Shown piece by piece: positions 53,036 through 64,000 of a DNA stretch of 64,000 nucleotides. Under the pieces are notes generated by a model that searched no databases, had not been told where the DNA came from, and saw nothing but the letters and a program-made list of their open reading frames with translations. This stretch comes from CAVQCT01 sp964371785. GTDB taxonomy: Bacteria; Zixibacteria; MSB-5A5; GN15; FEB-12. The first letter of the stretch is position 1; each line of letters opens with the position of its first letter. The stretch spans positions 476,076 through 540,075 of the forward strand of contig CAYJOL010000002.1 in NCBI GenBank assembly GCA_964371785.1. The letters run 5' to 3'. The position numbers and the translations under genes were made by a program.

Positions 53036-56000
53036 ATGATGCTTAAAAAGATATTACCAGCGTTAGCGCTTCTGCTGATACTTGCCGCCGCGGCCGGCGC
53101 CCAGACTGCCGCTCCGGTATTGACACCTATAGGGGCGCAAACGGTCGACGAGAATGTGTTGTTGGCGTTACATATAACAGCAACCGATGCCGACCTCACC
53201 ACTCCAGTGCTGAGTACGAGCAGCCTGCAACCCGGCATGGTGTTTGTCGACAGCTTGAATGGCGCCGGGTCACTGACCTGGACACCTGATTTCAATCAGT
53301 CCGGCGTCTATAACCTGACGTTTTACGCCGCAGATGCGGTCACGGCGGATATCGATTCAGAAATCGTGACCATTACTGTGAACAACATTAATCAAGCTCC
53401 TGTGCTGTCCGCTATCGGCCCGCAAACAGTTGTTGAGAATACATTGCTGACAGTTCCAGTCTCGGCCACGGATCCTGACGCCACCACACCGATACTGACG
53501 ACTTCGGCATTACCCACTGGTGCGCTGTTTACAGATAATGGCAATGGTACAGGATCCCTGAGTTGGACGCCCACTTTTGCCCAATCCGGTGGATACTCAG
53601 TCACGTTCTATGCCTCAGATGGTACCGCGATTGACAGCGAAGTTGTCGCTATTACAGTTAATAACGTCAATCAAGCTCCTGTGCTGGCGGCTATCGGTCC
53701 CCAGACAGTTGATGAGAATACATTGCTGACAGTTCCAGTCTCGGCCACTGATCCCGATGCTACCACACCGGCGCTAACGACATCGTTACTCCCCACTGGT
53801 GCGCTGTTTACAGATAATGGCAATGGTACCGGTTCACTGACCTGGACTCCGACATTTACACAGTCTGGCGTTTACCCAGTTACGTTTTACGCGTCGGATG
53901 GTACCGCGATTGACAGCGAAGTTGTTGCTATTACAGTTAATAACGTCAATCNNNNNNNNNNNNNNNNNNNNNNNNNNNNNNNNNNNNNNNNNNNNNNNNN
54001 NNNNNNNNNNNNNNNNNNNNNNNNNNNNNNNNNNNNNNNNNNNNNNNNNNNCTGGCGTTTACCCAGTTACGTTTTACGCGTCGGATGGTACCGCGATTGA
54101 CAGCGAGGTCGTCGCCATTACAGTTAATAATGTGAATCAAGCTCCAGTGCTTGCGGCCATTGGGCCCCAGTCAACGAGCGAGAATGTATTGCTTTCGTTT
54201 GGTGTCTCTGCGGCCGACCCTGATGGCACCACCCCGACACTGACGACATCAACCCTCCCGACGGGCGCCGGTTTTACGGACAATGGCAACGGCACGGGCT
54301 CACTGACCTGGACGCCGACATTTGCGCAGTCCGGCGGATATTCCGTCACGTTCTATGCCTCAGATGGTACCGCGATTGACAGCGAAGTTGTTGCTATTAC
54401 AGTTAATAACGTCAATCAAGCTCCTGTGCTGGCGGCTATCGGTCCCCAGACAGTTGATGAGAATACATTGCTGACAGTTCCAGTCTCGGCCACTGATCCC
54501 GATGCTACCACACCGGCGCTAACGACATCGTTACTCCCCACTGGTGCGCTGTTTACAGATAATGGCAATGGTACCGGTTCACTGACCTGGACTCCGACAT
54601 TTACACAGTCTGGCGTTTACCCAGTTACGTTTTACGCGTCGGATGGTACCGCGATTGACAGCGAGGTCGTCGCCATTACAGTTAATAATGTGAATCAAGC
54701 TCCAGTGCTTGCGGCCATTGGGCCCCAGTCAACGAGCGAGAATGTATTGCTTTCGTTTGGTGTCTCTGCGGCCGACCCTGATGGCACCACCCCGACCCTG
54801 ACGACATCGATTCTTCCTACAGGCGCTGGTTTTACGGATAATGGCAACGGCACGGGCTCGTTCAGCTGGACACCGACTCTTTCACAATCTGGTGTTTACC
54901 CGGTCACGTTCTATGCTTCGGATGGTACGGCGATTGATAGTGAAGTGGTTTCGATCACTGTCACAAATTCAAATCAAGCTCCTGTGCTGGCGGCTATTGG
55001 ACCGCAAACAACCAGCGAGAATGTTCTGCTTTCGTTTGGTGTCTCTGCTGGCGACCCTGATGGCACGACTCCAACACTAACAACATCAACGCTTCCGACG
55101 GGTGCCGGTTTTACGGACAACGGCAACGGCACGGGCTCGTTCAGTTGGACACCGACTTCGTCCCAGTCGGGAGTCTATCCGGTGACCTTCTATGCTTCCG
55201 ACGGTTCCGTGACCGACAGCGAGGTGGTCTCGATTACAGTAACAAATGTTAATCTGCCGCCCGTGCTTGCCGTAATTGGTCCGCAATCGGTCAATGAAAA
55301 CAGTCTTTTGACGGTGCCCGTGTCCGCCACCGACCCGGATGGTTCTACACCTGCGCTGACGACTTCGACCCTTCCGACCGGTGCGCTCTTCACGGACAAC
55401 GGCAACGGTACAGGATCCCTGAGTTGGACGCCCACTTTTGCCCAATCCGGTGGATATTCGGTAACGTTTTATGCCTCCGACGGTGTCGCGATTGACAGCG
55501 AGGTCGTAGCAATCACCGTCAATAATGTAAACCAGGCTCCTCTGTTGGCCGCAATTGGCCCGCAGTCGGTTAATGAAAACAGTCTGTTGACTGTTCCAGT
55601 CTCGGCTACTGATCCGGATGGAACAATACCCACCCTGACAACATCGACCCTTCCCACCGGAGCAACCTTCACAGACAACGGAAACGGGTCAGGTTCCCTG
55701 AATTGGACTCCAACCTTTGCCCAATCCGGAATATACAATGTCACTTTCCGTGCTTCTGATGGAGTGGCAGTCGATAGTGAAGTAGTGGCTATCACAGTGA
55801 CTAACGTGAACCAGGCCCCGCTGCTCGCGGCAATCGGCCCCCAATCAGTCAATGAAAACAGTCTGTTGACTGTTCCAGTGTCGGCTACTGATCCGGATGG
55901 AACAATACCCACTCTGACAACGTCGACCCTTCCAATCGGAGCAATCTTCACGGACAACGGCAACGGGTCAGGTTCCCTGAATTGGACTCCAACCTTTGCC

Positions 56001-59000
56001 CAATCCGGAACATTCAATGTCACATTCCGTGCTTCTGATGGAGTGGCAGTCGATAGTGAAGTAGTGGCTATCACAGTAACCAATGTGAATCAGGCGCCGG
56101 TGTTAGCCGCAATAGGAGCGCGGAATACCACCGAAAATATCCCGCTGAGCTTCAGCGTTTCAGCTTCCGATCCGGATGGCACGACCCCCGCTCTGACATC
56201 ATCAGCCCTGCCGACAGGCGCGGTGTATACCGACAATGGCAACGGCAGCGGATCGTTTTCGTGGACACCGACCTTCCTGCAGTCAGGCGCATATAGTGTG
56301 ACATTCTACGCCAGTGATGGCACGGCGACTGATAGCGAAGTTGTAGCTATAACCGTGATCGATGCAGGCAATCAACTACCGGTTCTCGCGAATATCGGAA
56401 CGAGAACGCTTACCGAAGGAACGAATCTCAACTTTGGCGTGTCCGCTACCGATGCGGAGAGCATTCCGGCCCTGACCACGACCGCTCTTCCGACCGGCGC
56501 CGTGTTTACGGACAACGGGAACGGCACGGGCACGTTCAATTGGACGCCAACATTCAGCCAGGCCGGTGGCTACACGGTAACATTCTATGCGACCGATGAT
56601 TCGCTTGGAGTGGATTCGGAAGTTGTGATTTTTAATGTGCTCGAATCCGGAAATCAGCGCCCGGTAATTTCACCCATCAGCGCGCAGGTTACCACCGAAG
56701 GATTGAACCTCAATTTTGGAATTACCGCTACAGACCCCGACGGAACGACTCCGGTCGTTACCTCCTCGCCTCTGCCGACCGGGGCAACCTTTACGCCGCA
56801 TGGCGATGGCACGGCTACTTTTGATTGGACGCCATCATTTGTGCAGGCGGGAAGTTATCAAGTTTCATTCTTTGCCACGGATGGTGTTTTGGTTGATACG
56901 ATGGCCGTGTCGATTACGGTAAACGAAGCCGGCAACCAGACACCGATACTTGCCGCGATAGGTGCACAATCCACTCCGGAAAATGTGTCGCTGAACTTTG
57001 GCGTCTCGGCCACCGATCCAGACGCAACCACTCCGACCCTGTCGACCTCGACCCTGCCCGGTGGCGCCACATTTACCGACAACGGCAACGGTACTGGTTC
57101 GTTCAGTTGGACGCCGACCTTTATTCAGGCCGGCACTTACAACGTGACTTTCCGCGCTTCGGATGGCGTCGCCGTGGACAGCGAAATTGTAACGATTACC
57201 GTGCTCGACGCCGGTAATCAGGCTCCGGTGCTCGCTTCGATCGGACCGCGGGGAGCGACTGAGAACGTGCTTCTTACGTTTGGCGTCTCGGCCACCGATG
57301 TAGACGGAACGATACCGTCGCTGACAACCTCCGCTCTGCCGACCGGAGCACTGTTTACGGATAATGCGAATGGAACCGGAACTTTCAGCTGGACTCCCGA
57401 TTTCACCCAGGCCGGTGTTTACAGTGTCACGTTCAGGGCTTCCGACGGAGTTGCTGTTGACAGCGAAATCGTGACGATTACTGTCGCCGACGCGGGCAAC
57501 CAGGCCCCGGTGCTCGCCTCCATAGGTCCGCGTTCGATTACGGAAAGCCTCCTGCTTTCATTTGGCGTGTCGGCGACCGATGCTGATGGCATAACTCCGA
57601 TCTTGACTACGTCGACTTTGCCTTCGGGCGCGACGTTCACCGATAATGGCAATGGCACCGGTCAGTTCAATTGGACGCCCAATTTCTCCCAGGCAGGTCT
57701 GTATAGCATCACCTTCTATGCTTCTGATGGCGTGGCAATTGACAGTGAGATCGTGCCCATCACGGTGCTTGATGCCGGTAATCAAGCGCCGGTCCTCGCG
57801 GCGATCGGCCCGCAGTCTACAACTGAGAATATACATTTGGCTTTTGGCATATCGGCAACCGATGCTGACGGTACTATACCGACCCTGTCGACATCGACTT
57901 TGCCGACCGGAGCCGTATTCACTAACAACGGTAACGGAACCGGAACCTTCAACTGGACTCCCGGATTCACTCAGGCCGGCTCGTATAATGTCACTTTCAG
58001 AGCTTCCGATGGAGTCGCGGTAGATAGTGAAATTGTCACGATCACCGTGCTCGACGCCGGTAATCAAGCGCCGATACTAGCGGCCATCGGCCCTCGAGGC
58101 ACGACTGAGAATGTTCTGCTTACTTTTGCGGTGACGGCGACCGATGCCGACGCAACCATACCGACACTGACGACTTCGGCACTTCCAGCCGGTGCTTCGT
58201 TTGTGGATAATGGTACCGGAACGGGCACCTTCAGCTGGACGCCCGATTTCCTGCAGGCTGGAGCCTATAGTGTGACCTTCTATGCATCCGATGGTGCGGC
58301 AATTGACAGTGAGGTTGTTCCAATTACTGTCGCCGATGCCGGTAACCAGGCGCCAGTGCTTGCGGCGATAGGCGCACAGTCCACAACTGAAACGGTTCTG
58401 CTGTCATTCGGCGTTTCGGCAACCGATGCCGATGGCACCATTCCGACCCTGACGACATCGACACTGCCCGCCGGTGCGTCCTTTGCCGATAACGGCAATG
58501 GCACCGGGCAGTTCAACTGGACGCCTGATTTCACTCAGGCCGGCGTATACAACGTCACTTTCAGAGCTTCCGATGGGGTAGCGGTCGACAGCGAAATCGT
58601 TACCATCACGGTAGCCGATGTCGGTAACCAGGCACCAGTGCTCACAGCTATCGGCGCACAGTCCACGACTGAGAATATACTTTTGACTTTTGGCATATCT
58701 GCGACCGATGCCGATGGCACAACTCCGACTCTGTCAACCTCGACCCTCCCGACAGGGGCGTCATTTACCGACAACGGCAACGGCACCGGGCAGTTTAGCT
58801 GGACGCCTGATTTCACGCAGGCCGGTGTACACAACATAACTTTCCGTGCCTCCGATGGAGTGGCGGTCGATAGTGAAATAGTCAGCGTGACCGTTACCGA
58901 CGCGGGCAATCAGACACCTGTATTGACCTCAATCGGTGCTCGCGCCACAACTGAAAATACACTGCTCACCTTCAGCGTTTCCGCTACCGATGTCGACGGC

Positions 59001-62000
59001 ACGACCCCGGCACTGACGACTTCGACTCTGCCTGCCGGCGCAACGTTCGTTGATAATGCTGATGGTACCGGCGATTTCAACTGGACTCCGGACTTCACTC
59101 AGGCCGGTTCTTACAATGTCACTTTCTATGCCTCCGACGGTGTGGCCGTAGATAGTGAGATCGTACCGATAACGGTAGCCGACGCCGGTAACCAGGCGCC
59201 GATTCTCGCCACTATCGGTGCTCAAGCAACGACTGAGAGTGTACTGCTGTCATTCGGTGTTTCGGCAACCGATGCCGACGGTACCAATCCGAGCCTGACT
59301 ACATCGACACTGCCCGCTGGTGCGACATTCGTTGATAATACTGACGGTACCGGCAATTTCAACTGGACTCCGAACTTCAATCAAGCCGGATCCTACAATG
59401 TCACATTTTATGCGTCCGACGGCGTGGCGGTTGATAGTGAAATTGTATCGATAACGGTGGCTGACGCCGGTAATCAGGCCCCAGTGCTCACGGCAATCGG
59501 CGCACAGTCCACGACTGAGAATATTCTTCTGACTTTTGGTATATCCGCGACCGACGCCGATGGCACCACGCCTATACTGTCGACCTCGAGTCTGCCCACG
59601 GGCGCGACCTTTATCGACAACGGCAATGGCACCGGACAATTCGATTGGACACCCGGTTTCACTCAGGCAGGCCTATATAGCGTCACTTTCTACGCCTCCG
59701 ACGGCGTGGCGATTGATAGCGAAATAGTACCGATAACCGTGACCGACGCCGGCAACCAGCCACCTGTACTGGCGGCTATCGGCGCGCAATCCACAACCGA
59801 AAACACGCTCGTGGCATTCGCCGTGTCCGCAACTGATGCCGACGCAACGATTCCGGCCCTGTCGACTTCGGCTCTTCCCGCAGGCGCGACCTTTGTTGAT
59901 AATGCCGACGGCACCGGCAGCTTCGCCTGGACTCCAGACTTCCTGCAGTCCGGTGTATATCCGGTCACATTCTATGCCTCGGATGGAGTTGCTGTCGATA
60001 GTGAGTTGGTTACCATTACCGTCCTTGACGCGGGCAACCAGCTTCCTGTTCTCGCCGCCATCGGCACACAATCCGTACTCGAAGGCGTCGCGCTCAATTT
60101 CGGCGTGAGCGCTACCGATGCGGAGAGCACCCCGACTCTGACAACATCGGCCCTCCCCGCGGGCGCGACTTTTGTAGACAACGGCACCGGGACAGGAACG
60201 TTCAACTGGATTCCGGACTTCCTGCAGGCCGGCGTTTACACGGTGACGTTCTATGCCACCGATGATTCTCTTGCAATCGACAGTGAAATTGTGACCATAA
60301 ACGTCGGCGATGCCGGCAACCAGGCACCCATACTCGCTGCTATCGGAGCCCAGTCAACGACTGAAAGCGTTCAGCTGTCCTTTGGTGTCGCGGCGACGGA
60401 CGCCGACGGCAATCCGCTTACGTTGACTACGTCCGTTCTCCCTACCGGCGCGGTATTTACCGACAACGGTGATGGCACCGGTCTGTTCGTCTGGACACCG
60501 GACTATACGCAGGCTGGAGCGTACGATATATCATTCTATGCCTCGGATGGTTTTGCTCTTGATAGCGAACTCGTAACTGTGACCGTGATAGATGCCGGCA
60601 ACCAACCTCCGGTGCTGGCGCCGATCGGTCCGCAGACAATCTCCGAGGGCGTGCTGCTGTCCTTCCCGGTTAGTGCGACCGACCTTGACAATATCGACGT
60701 CCTGACCACATCGGCACTGCCGCTTGGTGCGGCGTTTACCGACAGTGGTAATGGAACAGGTATCTTCAGCTGGACTCCTGATTTCACGCAGTCTGGTTCA
60801 TATAATATCACGTTCTATGCTTCAGATGGTGTGAGTATAGACAGCGAGATAGTGGCGATTACGGTGACGGAGTCAGGCAACCAGCCGCCGGTTATCGACC
60901 CGATCCCGGCGCAATCCGTAGTCGAAGGTGTATTGCTTACCTTTGGAATAATCAGTACCGATCCGGATGGTACTGTCCCGACTCTGACATCATCGACCGT
61001 CCCGGCCGGAGCATCGTTCGTAGCGAACGGTGACGGCACCGGTACGTTCACCTGGACGCCCTCGTATGCCCAGGCAGGTACATACACTGTTCGTTTCTTC
61101 GCATCCGACGGAACCGGTTTAGATACCGCGATCGTGGTTATCACGGTTATTAACACCAACCGCCCGCCTGTGCTGGCGACCATAGGGCCGAGAACGGTTG
61201 AAGAAAACAAGACACTCCTATTCACGACATCGGCTTCCGATTCCGATGGCACCATCCCTGTAATGACCGCCGAGGGTCTTCCGTCCGGCGCCAGCTATGT
61301 TGACAACAGCAACGGCACCGGAACATTCACCTGGCGTCCTGTATTCGGACAGAGCGGTGTTTATCAGGTATTGTTTGCCGCCAGCGATGGTGCGGCGGCT
61401 GACAGCGAACTGGTTACCATCACGGTTGTGACGGCCAACCAGCCGCCGGTACTGAATCCGATCGGTCCGCAAACCGTCGTTGAAGGCGGTACGCTGACAG
61501 TCAATATCACGGCGAGCGATCCCGATGGTGCGCCGCCGGCGATCCTCGTCATCCATCTGCCGGACAATTCGACATTTACCGACAATGGCGACGGTACCGC
61601 GGTCTTCGTCTTTACTCCGAGCTACATCCAGTCTGGACTGCTATATGTTACTTTCGAGGCCTCAGACGGCCTGGCCATTGATAAGGAAGTGGTCTTGATA
61701 CAGGTATATGAAGCTGGTAATCAGGCGCCTCAGTTTGATTCCATACCGGCTCCGTCGGTAACCGAGGGAACCGTGGTAACCGGCGTGATTACCGCGTTCG
61801 ATCCGGAACTCTCGCCGGTAACATTCAGCCTGGTAGACACGACCGTTCCCGCCAATTTCACCCTCGTGGACAGCGGCAACGGTGTAGCGTCTTATACATT
61901 CTCGCCGAGCTTTGCTCAGGCCGGAACCTATCAGGTTGGCATTACCGCCAGCGATGGTTCATTGTCGACCACGATCTACATCACGGTTACGGTAGTGGAA

Positions 62001-63401
62001 GCTGGAAATCAATTGCCGGTGCTCAACCCGATTGCCGATCAGACGATCGGAGAACTGCACACCTTGGCCTTCGATGTAACTGCGGCCGATCCAGATGCTC
62101 AGGCTCCACGCCTGTCCGCGGCTCCGCTGCCCGGGACAGCTACATTTACCGACCACAACAATGGTACCGGTACTTTTAGCTGGGCAGTTGGGGCGTTCGA
62201 TGCCGGCAACTACAGCGTCTGGTTCTATGCCACTGACTCTATCGACGCTGCCCTTATCGACTCGCAAATAGTCAATATTACAGTGGTCGATACCAATCGT
62301 ACGCCGAGCTACTATATCGACTTCAACGGAACGACGATGAACGAAGGTGATTCGCTGAGCTTCCTCGTGTATGGCACGGATCCCGACTTGACCATTCCGT
62401 CCATTATCGCGTTCCTTGATGGCACGGACACCTTGGCTACCAATATGACGTTTGTTGATTCCGGCAATGGAGTCGGACTGTTTACATTCAAGCCCGATTA
62501 TACCCAGGGCGGCTCGCCGACTCCGGTTTTCTACAATGTTCGTTTCCGAGTAATTGATGCGGTCGACCCGACACTCTTCCGTACCTCGAACAACCGGACT
62601 ATCCAGGTCGTGAATGTCAATGCTCCGCCGACCATGACATTCCAGCTTGGTACCGGTCCGTTTACAATTGCGGAAGGCACCAATCTCGCATTTGAAGTGA
62701 CCTGTATTGATATCGATGGCAGCGTGGTGAGTTTTGAGGTGGTGAATTTGCCGCTCAACGCCACCTTCGCGGGGATCATCAACTTCAAGACATTCTCGTT
62801 CACGCCCGATTTCACACAGGCCGGAATTTACAACTTGATGTTTGTCGGCATCGATAATCTCGGCAAGGCCGATACCACAATTGTGAACGTGACGGTCACC
62901 GATGCGGGCAATCAGGCGCCGGTCTTTGTTAATCCGCTCCCCGATACGACGGATATCTTCCTGAGTGTCGGCGCAGATATCCTGATCCGGGCCGTTGACC
63001 CCGACGGCATTGGTGTGACGATATCAACACCGTCGACTCTGCCGTTAAATTCCAGCTTCGTGGATTCCGGTAATGGCTCGGCCGTGTTCTCCTTCTATCC
63101 TGATGCCACTCAGAGTGGAAGCATCACGCCGATGACCTTTATAACTACCGATCCTGCCGGTTTGGCGGACACGATGATTAGCCAGATTCGAGTGCTGGCC
63201 TTCAAGCGCGGTGACACTGACTCCGACACGAGATTTACGATGAATGATATCGTGTTTATTGTCAATTACTTATATCGCAGTGGTCCTGCCCCTTCGCCCA
63301 TGGAGGCAGCCGATGTGGATATGAGTGGGGCTGTCAACGTGGCCGACATTGCGTACATGGTTAACTATATGTACAAGTCGGGTCCACGCCCGCCGCAATA
63401 A
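53036..63401 (+). CDS. Giant secreted protein with about 35 tandem Ig-like repeats and a dockerin-like C terminus (assembly gap inside)
   Basis: Reads from ATG 53036 (AAGGAGGA upstream) through a 100-N gap at 53952-54051 to a stop at 63401; the frame on each side differs by one only because 100 is not a multiple of 3. Signal peptide about 1-22. Then repeats of about 93 residues (279 bp), each with APVLAAIGPQ, ENxLLxF/V, a Gly-rich FTDNGNGTGSLxWTP and SGxYxVTFYASDG motif: the He_PIG/putative Ig fold (PF05345-type). At least 35 units are visible; the last 300 residues diverge and end in a dockerin-like pair. The visible protein is more than 3,400 residues. It has no sorting domain, so it probably attaches through the dockerin to cohesin-like domains of its operon partners. 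The true length is unknown. Confidence 0.85.
53100..63160 (+). repeat. Tandem 279-bp coding repeats
   Basis: About 35 head-to-tail units of 279 bp (93 codons). Those at 53-55 kb are nearly identical (units starting at 53669 and 54414 match without a difference for about 250 bp), while those after about 57 kb are progressively diverged at DNA level. Two subtypes (TVDENTLLTVPV and STSENVLLSFGV) alternate at 53.7-54.9 kb. Confidence 0.93.
53952..54051. other. Assembly gap (100 N)
   Basis: Exactly 100 N between two near-identical repeat units. The left edge is offset 4 and the right edge offset 196 within the 279-bp unit, so the true missing length should be 192 + 279k bp. Confidence 0.98.
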
Positions 63402-63446
63402 ATGCGCTTCTCTGGGGAGATTGAAGCCCCTTTGTAGTATGCTATC

Positions 63447-63483
63447 CGAAGGCTGTCTGTAACACAGACAGCCTTCGTCTTTT
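63447..63483 (+). terminator. Rho-independent terminator after the giant repeat gene
   Basis: 14-bp perfect arms CGAAGGCTGTCTGT (63447-63460) and ACAGACAGCCTTCG (63464-63477) with a 3-nt loop, followed by TCTTTT. It ends the 47.8-63.4 kb transcript. Confidence 0.95.
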
Positions 63484-63520
63484 GCACCTGCCCGGTTCGG
63501 GGACTGAGTGTTCAAAAAGC

Positions 63521-63549
63521 TTGACAATAAAGCAACAAAATCTTATTAT
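63521..63549 (+). promoter_or_regulatory. Sigma-70 promoter of the last gene
   Basis: TTGACA (63521-63526), exactly 17 bp, TATTAT (63544-63549). Transcription should start near 63556, about 400 nt before the next ATG. Confidence 0.85.
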
Positions 63550-63709
63550 ATATCTGCTCTCGTGTGGGAACGACACGGGCATACCAACTACTTACGAACA
63601 AAGAACTTCACAAGGGTTCCGCGCGGTGCGGCCAACCTGAATTTGACGTGGTGTAGTATTTTTGAGTGCGGAGAAATTTCAGCTTAATACTTTATTGAAC
63701 TCATACTTC

Positions 63710-63924
63710 TACGATCTTTCGGATCGTAAACAACCCTTTAACCTAAGCACAAATGACCGGAGATAAGTAACCTTGTGTTGTTGTGAAGGGAGGTGAATCC
63801 ATAGCAAAGAGTAACAGACTGACTTGCCGGAGGGTTTGCGAATTGATCGCATCTCCCGGCGTCTGACGCTTTCCTGATCACGTGCAAAGGCACATAGACT
63901 TATTTCTGGTGACGTGAAATAAGT
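63710..63924 (+). ncRNA. Structured long leader before the last gene
   Basis: Three good hairpins: TACGATC-TTTCG-GATCGTA (63710-63728), a two-tier stem GCCGG...CCGGC with inner TGCGA/TCGCA (63826-63860), and ACTTATTTC-9-GAAATAAGT (63898-63924). The leader ends at AAAGGAG before the ATG. No known riboswitch consensus was recognised. Confidence 0.55.
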
Positions 63925-63958
63925 TGGGAACTGCATTAACTCTCGAAAGGAGCATTGA

Positions 63959-64000
63959 ATGTTAAGGAGATCGTTTTACATCGTAGGTTTCTCCTTACTG
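63959..64000 (+). CDS. Start of a secreted protein gene (3' partial)
   Basis: ATG at 63959 with AAAGGAG eight bases before it. The 14 visible codons read MLRRSFYIVGFSLL, a basic start followed by a hydrophobic run, i.e. the front of a signal peptide. The gene leaves the window here. Being downstream of a strong promoter and a structured leader like that of the first dockerin gene, it may be another surface protein. Confidence 0.65.
   Translation, partial: MLRRSFYIVGFSLL

Larger units (their letters stand above)
63402..63958 (+). other. 557-bp intergenic region with terminator, promoter and structured leader
   Basis: Holds a strong terminator (63447-63483), a promoter (63521-63549) and a leader of about 400 nt with several hairpins up to the ATG at 63959. 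No gene is apparent within it. Confidence 0.85.

Noticed and set aside
53898..54100. Apparent frame shift in the giant gene
   Set aside because: Caused by the arbitrary 100-N placeholder, not by a real lesion.
55469..56083. Long minus-strand frames in the giant repeat gene (also near 58535-58909 and 59250-59639)
   Set aside because: They recur in phase with the 279-bp repeats, are mirror products of the repeat codon bias and carry no start signals.
53100..63160. CRISPR-like direct repeats
   Set aside because: The repeats are 279-bp coding units without short spacers and without cas genes.

Overview
The window reads as bacterial chromosome from an uncultured member of the FCB (Fibrobacteres-Chlorobi-Bacteroidetes) side of the tree. 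Candidate phylum Zixibacteria or a close relative is my best guess. This is an inference from secreted proteins that end in a PNPFNP-type (type IX secretion / FlgD-Ig-like) C-terminal domain, combined with cohesin-like and dockerin-like modules, a TonB receptor, and an oxygen-handling set (Rex, flavodiiron protein, ferritin-like protein) typical of an anaerobe or microaerophile. The DNA is mid-GC, densely coded and largely metagenome-like; one 100-N scaffold gap lies at 53952-54051.

Layout. (1) 1-24 kb: mixed-orientation housekeeping and accessory genes. These include a HEAT-repeat/cyclophilin fusion, a LolA-like protein, adenosine-specific kinase, GNAT, a NifU-like scaffold, a serine hydrolase, purine nucleoside phosphorylase, YggS and DivIVA, a ferritin-like protein, alanine racemase, Rex with its own operator, ArsM with a palindromic operator, GalT, an epimerase, DoxX, and a TPP-riboswitch operon with a TonB receptor and a Na+/solute symporter. 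(2) 24-34.7 kb: a replication-origin neighbourhood, rpmH-rnpA-yidD-yidC-mnmE-mnmG-rsmG-parA-parB-M23 peptidase-bactofilin. It carries two parS-like sites and, right after the bactofilin gene, an intergenic cluster of DnaA boxes with a long inverted repeat that I propose as oriC. dnaA itself is not in the window. (3) 34.7-42.6 kb: a MoxR/DUF58 operon that also holds a membrane protein and an isoaspartyl peptidase, then a secreted FG-GAP-like protein, a flavodiiron protein and an alpha/beta-hydrolase-fold protein on the other strand. (4) 43-64 kb: a surface-protein island of five large secreted proteins built from cohesin-like, Ig-like, dockerin-like and C-terminal sorting modules. It ends in a giant protein of more than 3,400 residues with about 35 tandem 93-residue Ig-like repeats plus a dockerin. 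A further secreted-protein gene begins at the right edge.

Regulation visible in the DNA: many promoters match TTGACA-N17-TATAAT well. Two (alr, greA) place the transcription start almost on the start codon, so leaderless mRNAs are predicted. Two surface-protein promoters are followed by leaders of about 280 and 400 nt containing strong hairpins.

The most unusual points are the DnaA-box array, an A10 tract that puts the start of mnmE out of frame with the rest of the gene, the repeat gradient and computable gap size in the giant protein gene, and the structured leaders of the surface-protein island.
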